A stretch of DNA of 64,000 nucleotides, taken from contig NZ_CP027783.1 of NCBI RefSeq assembly GCF_003795125.1, forward strand, positions 1,984,001 to 2,048,000, written 5' to 3'. The notes beneath the pieces were generated by a model, which worked only from the letters and a program-made list of their open reading frames with translations, did no database searches and was not told the DNA's origin. Position numbers and translations under genes: made by a program. Below, piece after piece: positions 56,228 through 64,000 of this stretch. Within the stretch, counting starts at the first letter, position 1. Every line of letters starts with the position of its first letter. This DNA comes from Tetragenococcus osmophilus (GTDB taxonomy: Bacteria; Bacillota; Bacilli; Lactobacillales; Enterococcaceae).

Positions 56228-56377
56228 AGTGTTTCACTAATACTTTTAACTAGCTCCAATATGTCCACTTTTCCTACTTTTTGCTTAGTAGATAAGGTTG
56301 GTATATTGGTTTTTTCATTATGCTTAGAAAAAATTCCTTGTTCAGCTGTGAATTTGATTGTTTATGCGTGATTTTGA

Positions 56378-56406
56378 TTGATTTTGAAAAAATATCATGC
56401 TAGAAT
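56378..56406 (+). promoter_or_regulatory. Promoter of fruR-fruK-fruA with TGATT repeats
   Basis: TTGATT (56378-56383), 17-base spacer, TAGAAT (56401-56406). Upstream and over the -35 are repeated GATTG/TGATT units from 56354 to 56383, like the tandem sites bound by DeoR-type FruR; autoregulation and fructose-1-phosphate control are likely. Confidence 0.6.
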
Positions 56407-56429
56407 GTCTATGGAAGGATTGATTGGAA

Positions 56430-57182
56430 ATGCTTACAGAAAAGAGGCATCAGTTCATACTGGACCTTTTGACTGAAAATGACATCGTAACAATAAATGA
56501 GCTTTTGAAACCGCTCAATGCTTCAGAGTCGACAGTTCGTCGCGATTTAAAAAATCTCGAAGAACAAGGGTTACTTGCACGGGTTCATGGAGGCGCTAAA
56601 AAAATGCCTCATCTTAGTTTTGAGGCAACCATGGCTGAAAAGGAAGAAAAATTTCATCAGCAAAAAGTACAAATTGCTAAATTCTGTGCCGGTTTATTGG
56701 ACATAGAAGATGTGATTTATCTTGATGCTGGCTCAACAACGATTGAAATGATTCAATTTATTCCAAATGACCTTTCTATTAAGGTCGTAACGAATTCAGT
56801 AAAGCATGCCGCTCTTCTAATTGATCGTCAGATTGAAACGATTATTTTAGGTGGGAATATAAAACTATCAACTAATGCTACACTTGGTGCTACAGCTATG
56901 CAGCAGTTAAGTGACTTCCGTTTTAGTAAGAGCTTTTTAGGTATGAATGGCGCAGAGCTTGAAGCTGGCTTTACTACCCCTGACCCTGAAGAAGCAGCGG
57001 TTAAACGACAAGCATTACAGCAAAGTCAACAAGCATATGTACTGCTTGATCATTCAAAATTACAACAAGTCACATTTGTACAAGTAGCCTCTTTAAAGTC
57101 AGCTACCATTGTTACAAACAGTTGTCCCCAAAAGTTTCGTGAGGATTTCCAAGATCAAACAACGCTAAAGGAGGTTAACTAA
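56430..57182 (+). CDS. fruR: DeoR-family repressor of the fructose operon
   Basis: About 250 residues. N-terminal winged HTH (EKRHQFILDLL, ASESTVRRDLKNLEEQGLLARVHGGA, about 3-58), then the DeoR sugar-phosphate sensor domain ('YLDAGSTTIEMI', 'VVTNSV', 'LGGNIKLSTNATLGATA', 'LDHSKL', about 75-240). The start at ATG 56430 has GGAAGGA about 10 bases before; an in-frame TTG is two codons earlier. The stop overlaps the fruK start (TAATG). Effector is likely fructose-1-phosphate. Confidence 0.92.
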   Translation: MLTEKRHQFILDLLTENDIVTINELLKPLNASESTVRRDLKNLEEQGLLARVHGGAKKMPHLSFEATMAEKEEKFHQQKVQIAKFCAGLLDIEDVIYLDAGSTTIEMIQFIPNDLSIKVVTNSVKHAALLIDRQIETIILGGNIKLSTNATLGATAMQQLSDFRFSKSFLGMNGAELEAGFTTPDPEEAAVKRQALQQSQQAYVLLDHSKLQQVTFVQVASLKSATIVTNSCPQKFREDFQDQTTLKEVN

Positions 57183-58096
57183 TGATTTATACCTTAACAT
57201 TGAATCCTTCAATTGATTATATTGTTCATGTAAATCAACTGAAAACAGGAGAAATTAATCGCATGACCGCAGATTTTAAACTACCTGGAGGTAAAGGGAT
57301 CAATGTTTCTCGCATTTTACAACGAATAGATGCTAGTTCTTGCCCTCTAGGATTTTTAGGTGGTTTTACCGGTGATTTTATCGAAAAATGGTTAATTGAG
57401 GAAGGAATTCAAAGCCAATTTACCCGAGTTAAAGAAGATACTCGTATTAATGTCAAATTAAAGGCAGAAGAAGAAACTGAAATTAACGGACAAGGTCCAT
57501 CCTTAGCTGAAGATGAGATCAATCGCCTAAAATTTACCTTATCTGAACAAATTACTACCGGTGATATCGTTATTTTGTCTGGAAGTACACCTGGTGGTTT
57601 AAGAAAAGACTTTTATCAAGAACTCATTCAAATTATAAAAGATAATGGTGCTGAGTTCGTTATTGATACTACCGGTGAAGATTTATCAGCTGCCCTTTCT
57701 AAAGGCCCATTACTAGTAAAACCTAATAACCATGAGCTAGCAGAGCTTTACCATACAACACTTAATTCATTAGACGATATTATTGCTTATGGGAAAAAGC
57801 TATTAGAAGATGGAGCTAAAAACGCAATAATTTCTATGGCTGGCGATGGTGCTTTACTTATTACTCCAGAAGGTACTTACCTTTCAAATGTTTTAGAGCG
57901 TGAAGTGAAAAACTCGGTAGGCGCAGGAGACTCTATGATTGCTGGTTTTATCGGAAACTTTTCTCAAACAAAGGATCCACAAACTGCTTTCAAATGGGGA
58001 GTTGCCTGTGGAAGTGCAACTACTTTTTCTGATGATTTAGCAACAGGAGAATTTATCAACGAATTGCTCCCAGAAGTAACGATAAAAAATATATAG
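57182..58096 (+). CDS. fruK: 1-phosphofructokinase
   Basis: 304 residues, PfkB-type kinase converting fructose-1-phosphate to fructose-1,6-bisphosphate. 'TLNPSIDYIVHVN', the 'GGKGINVSRILQRI' substrate loop (about 37), 'ILSGSTPGGL', 'VKPNNHEL' and the C-terminal anion-hole/catalytic Asp in VGAGDSMIAGF (about 250). AAGGAGG precedes the start, which overlaps the fruR stop. Next gene fruA starts 12 bases after. Confidence 0.95.
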   Translation: MIYTLTLNPSIDYIVHVNQLKTGEINRMTADFKLPGGKGINVSRILQRIDASSCPLGFLGGFTGDFIEKWLIEEGIQSQFTRVKEDTRINVKLKAEEETEINGQGPSLAEDEINRLKFTLSEQITTGDIVILSGSTPGGLRKDFYQELIQIIKDNGAEFVIDTTGEDLSAALSKGPLLVKPNNHELAELYHTTLNSLDDIIAYGKKLLEDGAKNAIISMAGDGALLITPEGTYLSNVLEREVKNSVGAGDSMIAGFIGNFSQTKDPQTAFKWGVACGSATTFSDDLATGEFINELLPEVTIKNI

Positions 58097-58108
58097 GAGG
58101 ACTATAGA

Positions 58109-60055
58109 ATGAAAATCAATGACTTATTGGTTAAAGAAGCCATGATCATGGATCTTCAAGCAACAGAGAAAAAACCTGCGATCGATGAAATGGTCCAAAA
58201 GCTTTATGATATTGGTAGAATTACTGATCTTGATAAATTTAAAGAAGGTATTTTGGCTCGTGAAGAAGAAACATCTACAGGTTTAGGCGACGGTATCGCA
58301 ATGCCACACGCAAAAAATGATGCGGTAAAAGAAGCTACTGTCTTATTTGCTAAAAGCGAGCAAGGAGTCGACTATGAATCACTTGATGGACAACCTACCT
58401 ACCTCTTTTTCATGATTGCTGCTCCTGAAGGTGCTGATGATACACACTTACAAGCTTTAGCAGCTTTATCACGTCAATTAGTCAACCAAGATTTTGTAGC
58501 AAATCTTCAACAAGCTCAAACACCAGAAGATGTGCAAGCTGCCTTTGCTCAAGTCGAAGAAGATGACGATGATGACGAAGAAAATGAAAATAAAGACGAA
58601 GGTAACGAACAAACAGAAGAAAGTGGCGACCAAGAAAAAGACCGTCCTTTCATTGTTGCTGTAACTGCTTGTCCAACAGGGATTGCTCATACTTATATGG
58701 CAGAAGATTCTCTGAAAAATCAAGCAAAAGATATGGGCGTTGATATTAAAGTTGAAACAAATGGTTCTGAAGGTGTTAAACACCGTTTGACTTCAGAAGA
58801 CATTGCTCGTGCAAGTGGCGTTGTTATTGCTGCTGATACGAACGTGGAAATGAATCGCTTTGGCGGTAAACCTGTAGTATCTCGTCCAGTTAGTGACGGA
58901 ATCCGTAAGCCAGAAGAATTAATTAACAATGCCTTAAGTGGTAATGCTTCAATTTATCAAAGTAGTGAAGAACAAGCAAGTCAAAGTCAAAGCAGTTCTG
59001 AGGGCGAAAAACAATCTGTCGGCCAAAAGATTTATAAAGATTTGATGAATGGTGTATCTCACATGCTACCATTTGTTGTTGCCGGCGGAATTATGATGGC
59101 TCTTTCCTTCATGATCGACCAATGGATGGGCGTTCCGCAAGATTCCCTAGATCAATTAGGAAATTATAACCAGGTCGCTGATTGGTTCAACCAAATCGGA
59201 AATGCCGCATTTGGCTTTATGCTTCCAGTACTAGCTGGTTTTATAGCAATGAGTATTAGTGACCGTCCAGGTTTAGTCACAGGTTTTGCCGCTGGTGCGA
59301 TTGCTGAACAAGGTGGCGCTGGATTTATCGGTGCTTTAATTGGTGGTTTCGTTGGTGGTTATGTTGTTGAATTCCTACGTAAAATATTAAAGGGACTACC
59401 GCAATCACTAGATGGAATTAAAACGATTCTATTCTTCCCTTTCTTTGGTCTTTTAATTACCGGCTTCCTTATGCTTTTGATTAACGTTCCAATTAAAGTA
59501 ATCAATGATGGATTGAACAGCTTCTTATTGAACTTAAGTGGAGCTAACGCTGCCTTATTAGGTGCACTATTAGCTGGAATGATGGCTATTGACTTGGGTG
59601 GTCCTTTCAATAAAGCAGCTTACGTTTTTGGTACTGGCACGATTGCAGCAACAATTGCTCAAGGTGGTAGTCTTGTAATGGCAGCAGTTATGTCTGGTGG
59701 TATGGTTCCACCATTGGCAATCTTTGTAGCAACTCGTCTATTTAAAAACAAATTTACTGACCAAGAAAATCAAGCTGGTCTAACTAATGTTATTATGGGT
59801 GCTTCCTTTGTAACTGAAGGTGCCATTCCATTTACTGCTTCTGACCCATTCCGAGCAATTCCAAGTTTTGTCGTTGGTTCTGCAATAACTGGTGGCTTAG
59901 TTGGTGCCATGGGAATTCGTTTAATGGCTCCACATGGTGGTATCTTTGTCATTGCTCTTGTCAGCCAACCATTATGGTATATATTATTTGTTGTGATTGG
60001 CGCAATCATTTCAGGCGTTATGTTGGGCCTATTGAAAAAACCTGTAAAAGAATAA
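58109..60055 (+). CDS. fruA: PTS fructose transporter EIIABC
   Basis: 648 residues. EIIA (1-150) with phospho-His in IAMPHAKND (about 67); an acidic linker (about 150-178, DDDDDEEN and more); EIIB (about 180-275) with phospho-Cys in TACPTGIAHTYM (about 192); a Ser/Gln-rich linker; EIIC membrane domain (about 305-648) with about nine helices and the 'GIMLMAP' -like conserved end. Brings in fructose as fructose-1-phosphate. Last gene of the operon, ended by a strong terminator. Confidence 0.96.
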   Translation: MKINDLLVKEAMIMDLQATEKKPAIDEMVQKLYDIGRITDLDKFKEGILAREEETSTGLGDGIAMPHAKNDAVKEATVLFAKSEQGVDYESLDGQPTYLFFMIAAPEGADDTHLQALAALSRQLVNQDFVANLQQAQTPEDVQAAFAQVEEDDDDDEENENKDEGNEQTEESGDQEKDRPFIVAVTACPTGIAHTYMAEDSLKNQAKDMGVDIKVETNGSEGVKHRLTSEDIARASGVVIAADTNVEMNRFGGKPVVSRPVSDGIRKPEELINNALSGNASIYQSSEEQASQSQSSSEGEKQSVGQKIYKDLMNGVSHMLPFVVAGGIMMALSFMIDQWMGVPQDSLDQLGNYNQVADWFNQIGNAAFGFMLPVLAGFIAMSISDRPGLVTGFAAGAIAEQGGAGFIGALIGGFVGGYVVEFLRKILKGLPQSLDGIKTILFFPFFGLLITGFLMLLINVPIKVINDGLNSFLLNLSGANAALLGALLAGMMAIDLGGPFNKAAYVFGTGTIAATIAQGGSLVMAAVMSGGMVPPLAIFVATRLFKNKFTDQENQAGLTNVIMGASFVTEGAIPFTASDPFRAIPSFVVGSAITGGLVGAMGIRLMAPHGGIFVIALVSQPLWYILFVVIGAIISGVMLGLLKKPVKE

Positions 60056-60074
60056 TTTTCTTTACTAAAATGAG

Positions 60075-60125
60075 AAAGTTCCAGGTAAAGTTAGGGAGAT
60101 CCCTGCTTTATCTGGAACTTTTTTT
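60075..60125 (+). terminator. Intrinsic terminator of the fructose operon
   Basis: 16-base stem AAAGTTCCAGGTAAAG/CTTTATCTGGAACTTT (one G-T pair) with T7, 20 bases after fruA. Confidence 0.93.
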
Positions 60126-60216
60126 ATGGAATTTTTAAATTCTCGGTTAAATTTGTTTTATTTATATGAATAAGTAGCTTCTTAATGGTATGATAGAAAC
60201 AAATGGAGGTGGAATT

Positions 60217-60378
60217 ATGGGCTTAAAATTCAAACAAGATAATATTTTAGATCAAAAATTTGATGCATTCGCCTTTCTTCCAGATGAAAACAAAGATAAA
60301 AAAGTTGAAGAACAAGACTTAGAACGTTTTTTACATCCGGAAACAAAAAAAGAAGAAGATAAAAAAGAAAATAACTAA
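60217..60378 (+). CDS. Small acidic protein of unknown function (SPJ_0845-like)
   Basis: 53 residues, opening MGLKFKQDNILDQKFDAFAF, then 'EEQDLERFLHPETKKEEDKKENN'. The start at 60217 is set by GGAGG 7 bases before; an earlier in-frame ATG lies inside the ribosome site. It recalls the small conserved Firmicutes proteins labelled SPJ_0845-like, but this is a memory-based match on the first 20 residues. Highly charged, no membrane segment. Own transcript between two terminators. Confidence 0.65.
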   Translation: MGLKFKQDNILDQKFDAFAFLPDENKDKKVEEQDLERFLHPETKKEEDKKENN

Positions 60379-60381
60379 AAT

Positions 60382-60437
60382 AAAAAAATACCAAGTAAAG
60401 GTGATCAAAAGCTATTACCTTTACTTGGTATTTTTTT
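60382..60437. terminator. Bidirectional terminator
   Basis: Stem AAATACCAAGTAAAGGT/ACCTTTACTTGGTATTT, 14-base loop, A-run and T-run; separates the small plus-strand gene from engB on the minus strand. Confidence 0.92.
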
Positions 60438-60451
60438 AATGATCTAATTTC

Positions 60452-61033
60452 TTAGATAAATGTTTCAATTGCTTGCCAAGCCTCTTCTTTTCCATATTTT
60501 GTCACTGTAGAAAATACAACAAATGTATCATTTTCATCAAAATCCAATACATCTTTGATCCGTTCAATTTGTTGATTCTTTTTGCTTTTAGCTAATTTGT
60601 CCGCCTTGGTAGCTACTAAAATAACTGGAAATTCATAATACTTCAAAAAATCATACATTTGAATGTCCCCTTCTGTGGGATCATGGCGCATATCAATTAA
60701 AGAAATGACTGCTTGTAATTGCTTCCGGTTGGCAAAATATTCATCGATCATCGCGCCCCATTTAGCACGTTCTTTTTTAGATACTTTTGCATAACCATAA
60801 CCAGGCAAATCGACAAAATGAAACAGCTCTTCAATTAAATAAAAATTAATTGTTTGAGTTCTTCCAGGTTTAGAAGAAGTTCGCGCTAAATTTTTACGAT
60901 CAATTAAGGTATTAATAAAAGACGATTTACCTACATTAGACCGACCAGCTAAAGCAATTTCAGGTAAAGATGATTTAGGATATTGTTTTTTAGATACAGC
61001 ACTAATAATAATATCTGCCGAATGAACTTTCAT
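60452..61033 (-). CDS. engB: Ribosome biogenesis GTPase EngB (YsxC/YihA)
   Basis: About 193 residues. G1 [15 protein letters not shown] (about 28), G2 '[10 protein letters not shown]', G3 [11 protein letters not shown]4 VATKADKL, with the family's C-terminal '[16 protein letters not shown]'. Needed for 50S assembly. The start at 61033 has AGGAGG 5 bases before; the longer open frame (to 61075) lacks a ribosome site. Downstream of clpX on the minus strand, with an unusual repeat between them. Conserved order tig-clpX-engB. Confidence 0.95.
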   Translation of the reverse strand: MKVHSADIIISAVSKKQYPKSSLPEIALAGRSNVGKSSFINTLIDRKNLARTSSKPGRTQTINFYLIEELFHFVDLPGYGYAKVSKKERAKWGAMIDEYFANRKQLQAVISLIDMRHDPTEGDIQMYDFLKYYEFPVILVATKADKLAKSKKNQQIERIKDVLDFDENDTFVVFSTVTKYGKEEAWQAIETFI

Positions 61034-61092
61034 ATACTCCTCCTGAGGTCTTTTAGAAATAAAGGACTGTGACATAAGTCCTTTGACTAATA

Positions 61093-61215
61093 AAATACCC
61101 GAACTATATTTATTGAAATTTGCTAATTCTTGTGAATTGCGACGAATAACCGCAGGAGCACTGATTTTCTGCGACGAGTAATCGCAGGAGCAATTTCTCT
61201 ATAGTTCGGATATTT
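61093..61215. repeat. Compound repeat: two 22-base direct copies inside a long inverted repeat
   Basis: GCGACGAATAACCGCAGGAG-CA at 61139-61160 and GCGACGAGTAATCGCAGGAG-CA at 61171-61192 (two base changes) are 32 bases apart. On the minus strand each folds as TGCGA-N7-TCGCA. They are enclosed by AAATACCCGAACTATA (61093-61108) and its near-exact reverse complement (61200-61215), one mismatch. The whole can make a large branched hairpin between clpX and engB. It may act as clpX's terminator or be a dispersed mobile repeat. Confidence 0.65.
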
Positions 61216-61251
61216 TTGTTTCGTTTTTACTTATGGCACATTTCTAATAAA

Positions 61252-62517
61252 TTAACCTGCTTTTTTCTCTTCTGTGTAAGTAATCTCTGGTGCTTCTACA
61301 CCATTGACCGCGCCTTCAGTAATATCTACCTTTTTAGCGGATTCTTTTGAAGGAATATCAAACATTGTATCCATCATAATTTCTTCTATAATAGAACGTA
61401 ATCCACGTGCGCCTGTTCCGCGTTCAATAGCTTTATTAGCAATAGCTTTTAATCCATCTTCAGTAAATTCTAATTCTGTGTCATCTAATGCTAATAGTTT
61501 TTTATATTGTTTCACTAGTGCGTTTTTAGGCTCTGTTAAGATACGGATTAAGTCTTCTTGCGTTAGTTTTTCTAAAGCCGCTGTTACAGGCAAGCGTCCG
61601 ATGAATTCTGGGATTAGACCAAAGTTCAATAAGTCTTCTGGAATAATATATTGCATAACACTTTCTTCATCTGCAATTTTTTGATTATTTGCTCCAAAAC
61701 CAATTGCTTTTTCGCCTAAGCGATTTTTAACGATGGAATCAATACCATCAAAAGCTCCGCCTACGATAAACAAGATATTGCTTGTATCGATTTGGATCAT
61801 TTCTTGTTGCGGATGCTTGCGTCCGCCTTGAGGGGGTACACTTGCTGTAGTTCCTTCTAAAATCTTCAACAATGCTTGTTGTACGCCTTCACCAGAAACA
61901 TCACGAGTAATCGAAACATTTTCACTTTTACGTGCAATTTTATCAATCTCATCGATATAAATAATACCTTTTTCAGCTTTTTCTACATTATTATCTGCTG
62001 ATTGTAAAAGCTTCAATAAAATATTTTCTACGTCATCTCCTACATACCCTGCTTCTGTAAGACTTGTTGCGTCAGCAATAGCAAAAGGAACATTTAAAGT
62101 TCTTGCTAATGTTTGCGCTAAGAAAGTCTTACCTGAGCCTGTAGGACCAATTAGACAAATGTTACTTTTTTGCAATTCCACATTTTCTTCTTCATCTTCA
62201 TTTTCAGAAGCTTCAGCATTTACGCGTTTATAATGATTATAAACGGCTACTGATAATGCCTTTTTAGCTTGGTCTTGTCCAATAACATATTCATTTAACG
62301 AATCTAAAATTTCCTTTGGTGTAGGTACTTCTGTAAATTCTCGTTCAGCGTCGTCATAAAATTCTTCATCGATAATGTCTTTACATAAATCAATACATTC
62401 ATCACAAATGTAAACACCCGGACCGGCAACAATTTTTCTTACTTCTTCTTGAGTTTTTCCGCAAAAAGAACAACGAACCGGTTGATTTGTATTTGTGTCA
62501 TCATACATAGTGTTCAC
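61252..62517 (-). CDS. clpX: ATP-dependent Clp protease ATP-binding subunit ClpX
   Basis: 421 residues, unfoldase for ClpP. N-terminal zinc domain CSFCGKTQ ... CDECIDLC (about 15-45), AAA+ domain: Walker [17 protein letters not shown] (about 120), Walker [14 protein letters not shown], sensor and '[13 protein letters not shown]', IGF-type ClpP-contact loop '[10 protein letters not shown]' (about 270), and the C-terminal '[14 protein letters not shown]'. Gene order with tig is as in other Lactobacillales. A dyad overlaps its promoter. Confidence 0.97.
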   Translation of the reverse strand: MNTMYDDTNTNQPVRCSFCGKTQEEVRKIVAGPGVYICDECIDLCKDIIDEEFYDDAEREFTEVPTPKEILDSLNEYVIGQDQAKKALSVAVYNHYKRVNAEASENEDEEENVELQKSNICLIGPTGSGKTFLAQTLARTLNVPFAIADATSLTEAGYVGDDVENILLKLLQSADNNVEKAEKGIIYIDEIDKIARKSENVSITRDVSGEGVQQALLKILEGTTASVPPQGGRKHPQQEMIQIDTSNILFIVGGAFDGIDSIVKNRLGEKAIGFGANNQKIADEESVMQYIIPEDLLNFGLIPEFIGRLPVTAALEKLTQEDLIRILTEPKNALVKQYKKLLALDDTELEFTEDGLKAIANKAIERGTGARGLRSIIEEIMMDTMFDIPSKESAKKVDITEGAVNGVEAPEITYTEEKKAG

Positions 62518-62599
62518 TCCTTGATTAGCGATTGATAAAGTTTATATTACTTTTACTATCCAACAATCGCCTAAGTTCAGCCGTTTCCTTTAAACAACC

Positions 62600-62627
62600 T
62601 TTAGTCATTTTAGCATAATTGACTAAA
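62600..62627 (-). promoter_or_regulatory. clpX promoter with 8-bp inverted repeat
   Basis: TTTAGTCA (62600-62607) and TGACTAAA (62620-62627), 12-base spacer, cover an extended -10 TATGC-TAAAAT read on the minus strand. This is a plausible operator; it is not a CtsR box or a CIRCE element as I know them. Confidence 0.5.
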
Positions 62628-62670
62628 AAGAAAAAGGTTTTTAACCTTGGTATTTACGGTTTTCTAAAGA

Positions 62671-62699
62671 AAACGGCCTGCAATATTCGCAGACCGTTT
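62671..62699 (-). terminator. Intrinsic terminator of tig
   Basis: Stem AAACGGTCTGC/GCAGGCCGTTT (one G-T-type step) with loop of 7 and a short T-rich tail on the minus strand, about 30 bases after the tig stop. Confidence 0.75.
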
Positions 62700-62730
62700 G
62701 TCTTTTATAAAATAGAAGGTAACTGAAATC

Positions 62731-64000
62731 TTACTCTTCAACTGCGGTTGAAGTGACTAAGTCAACAGCTTTTTTCATATTAATATCATGTTCAAGCATA
62801 TCTTCTGTTAATACAGAGCGAACTTGCGTTTCTGGCATGTTATAAGATTCAGCTAAGTTTGTAACTTCTGAAGAGATTTCTTCTTCTGTAGCTTGGAAGT
62901 TTTCTGCGTCTACAATAGCTTCAATAACAAGATTTGTCTTCACGCGTGTATCAGCTTCGCCTTCAAATTGCTTGTCCAAGTCTTCTTCTGAACTGCCTGT
63001 AATTTGATAGTACATTTCAGGAGAGATACCTTGTTGTTTTAAGTTATTCAAGAATTCATCTTTTGCTCGTTTAATTTCATCTTGAATCATTACATCTGGT
63101 AACTCAACAATTTCTGCGTTATCAACCGCTTGTTGGATAGCAGATTCTTCCACAGCATCTTTGGCAGATTTTTCTTTACTGTCTTTAATTTCTGTGCGAT
63201 ATTTTTCTCTTAATTCGTCCAATGTTTCTACTTCATCGTCTAGATCTTTTGCTAGTTCGTCGTCTAACTCTGGCAATTCTTTTTCTTTAACTTCATGAAC
63301 TGTTACTTTGAAAACAGCTTCTTTTCCTGCCAAGTCTTCTGCTTGATAGTCTTCTGGGAAAGTAACTGTTACATCTAAGTTGTCACCAGCTTTAGCGCCA
63401 ACTAATTGTTCTTCAAAACCAGGGATAAAGGAATTTGAACCTAATTCAAGTGAGTGGTTTTCTGCTTGGCCACCTTCAAAAGCTTCACCATCGACAAATC
63501 CTTCAAAGTCGATAACTACTGTGTCACCGTTAGCTGCTGGTTCGTCTTCTTTAATAACCATTTCAGCTTGTTGTTCACGTTGGTTTTGCAAGCGATCTTC
63601 TACGTCTTGATCTGTCACTTCACGATCTTGTTTTTCAACTTTTAATTCTTTGTATTGACCTAGTTTTACTTCAGGCTTTACGGTTACTTCGGCTTTAATT
63701 ACCCAGTCTTCCCCTTTTTCCATGCTATCAACATCGATCTGAGGTTGAGATACAGGGTCGATTCCAGCTTCTTGTACTGCAGCTTCGTAATTATTTGGTA
63801 AAAGATCGTTTAAAGTATCTTCATATAAAGCTTCTTCACCATACATACGATCAAAAACTGTACGGGAAACCTTTCCTTTACGAAAACCTGGAATGTTCAA
63901 GTCTTTTTTTACTTTATTAAAAGTTTTTGTTAAACCCTTCTGAATTTCTTCTTGTGGAATAGAAAATGTCAATACACCATTGTTGGTGCCTGTTTTTTCC
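62731..64000 (-). CDS. tig: Trigger factor, ribosome-bound chaperone/peptidyl-prolyl isomerase (N-terminus cut off)
   Basis: The reading frame is open to the window edge: upstream of the TTG at 63972 it continues EKTGTNNGV, matching the trigger factor N-terminus, so only about the first five residues are missing. N-terminal ribosome-binding domain with [19 protein letters not shown] (the GFRxGKxP-like signature; here K-V), FKBP-like PPIase domain (about 160-240, [18 protein letters not shown]), and helical C-terminal arms. The sequence is very acidic in the linkers. Upstream of clpX. Confidence 0.96.
   Translation of the reverse strand, partial: EKTGTNNGVLTFSIPQEEIQKGLTKTFNKVKKDLNIPGFRKGKVSRTVFDRMYGEEALYEDTLNDLLPNNYEAAVQEAGIDPVSQPQIDVDSMEKGEDWVIKAEVTVKPEVKLGQYKELKVEKQDREVTDQDVEDRLQNQREQQAEMVIKEDEPAANGDTVVIDFEGFVDGEAFEGGQAENHSLELGSNSFIPGFEEQLVGAKAGDNLDVTVTFPEDYQAEDLAGKEAVFKVTVHEVKEKELPELDDELAKDLDDEVETLDELREKYRTEIKDSKEKSAKDAVEESAIQQAVDNAEIVELPDVMIQDEIKRAKDEFLNNLKQQGISPEMYYQITGSSEEDLDKQFEGEADTRVKTNLVIEAIVDAENFQATEEEISSEVTNLAESYNMPETQVRSVLTEDMLEHDINMKKAVDLVTSTAVEE

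Noticed and set aside
58478-58929. Minus-strand frames inside fruA
   Set aside because: They are mirror images of the EIIA/EIIB coding region and lack ribosome sites.
61304-61684. Plus-strand frame of 126 codons inside clpX
   Set aside because: Shadow of the conserved ClpX C-terminal coding; no start signal.

Overview
ORGANISM. The window is ordinary chromosome of a low-GC Gram-positive coccus of the order Lactobacillales, most likely Enterococcaceae. Supporting signs are the AT-rich DNA, strong AGGAGG-type ribosome binding sites, the gene order rpsT / holA-comEC-comEB-comEA, gatCAB-dgkB, pcrA-ligA and tig-clpX-engB, a class 1A dihydroorotate dehydrogenase and a fruRKA operon. Many proteins carry acid-rich segments (the amino-acid ABC transporter N-terminus, the FruA linker, the C-terminus of the catalase, the 60217 small protein), which fits a halotolerant member such as Tetragenococcus. 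The genus is an inference from character, not from a database match. No rRNA, tRNA, insertion sequence, prophage or CRISPR array was seen. Both ends cut a gene (a D-2-hydroxyacid dehydrogenase at the left, trigger factor at the right). LAYOUT. 1-12.8 kb holds stress, redox and ion genes, nearly all on the minus strand: 2-hydroxyacid dehydrogenase, haem catalase, ornithine-cyclodeaminase-like enzyme, two P-type cation ATPases each with its own promoter and structured leader, a FAD/NAD(P) oxidoreductase, an aldehyde dehydrogenase and a DUF1541-type lipoprotein. 12.8-26 kb is the accessory part: a translationally coupled pair (PD-(D/E)XK-like protein plus a 'PYFRGKQ' protein), a short-chain dehydrogenase, a coupled YibE/YibF-like membrane pair, a methyltransferase / Mga-like regulator / FAD oxidoreductase cluster in which the redox cysteine is serine, a coupled pair of unknown coiled-coil proteins, GNAT-pyrD, and a CPBP protease divergent from an AraC-GyrI regulator with an inverted repeat between them. 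26-37.5 kb is housekeeping: MIP18-type Fe-S assembly factor, a nuclease-fused XPD/DinG-like helicase, metallo-hydrolase and phosphatase, uppP, rpsT, holA and the intact late-competence operon comEA-comEB-comEC. 37.5-46 kb has an aminotransferase linked to an amino-acid ABC transporter preceded by candidate ArgR boxes, DNA repair (tag), acetyltransferase, an NAD(P)-binding protein, a cytosolic Asp-box repeat protein and an RNA methyltransferase. 46-64 kb has dgkB, gatCAB, ligA, pcrA, a ClC H+/Cl- exchanger, the fructose operon fruR-fruK-fruA, a small acidic protein, engB, clpX and tig. HOW THEY WORK TOGETHER. GatCAB makes Gln-tRNA by transamidation; LigA, PcrA, Tag and HolA serve replication and repair; ComEA/EB/EC serve DNA uptake; FruA/FruK import fructose to fructose-1,6-bisphosphate under FruR; Tig and ClpX serve protein folding and turnover. 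The most unusual items are the leader RNAs of the two ATPases (one shows mutually exclusive pairings), the altered ion-binding residues of the first ATPase, the C42S oxidoreductase, the loss of the Fe-S cysteines in the XPD-like helicase, the nuclease-like coupled pair at 12.9-14.4 kb, ArgR boxes at the ABC transporter and a compound repeat between engB and clpX. All calls are from reading the sequence; no search or folding program was run.
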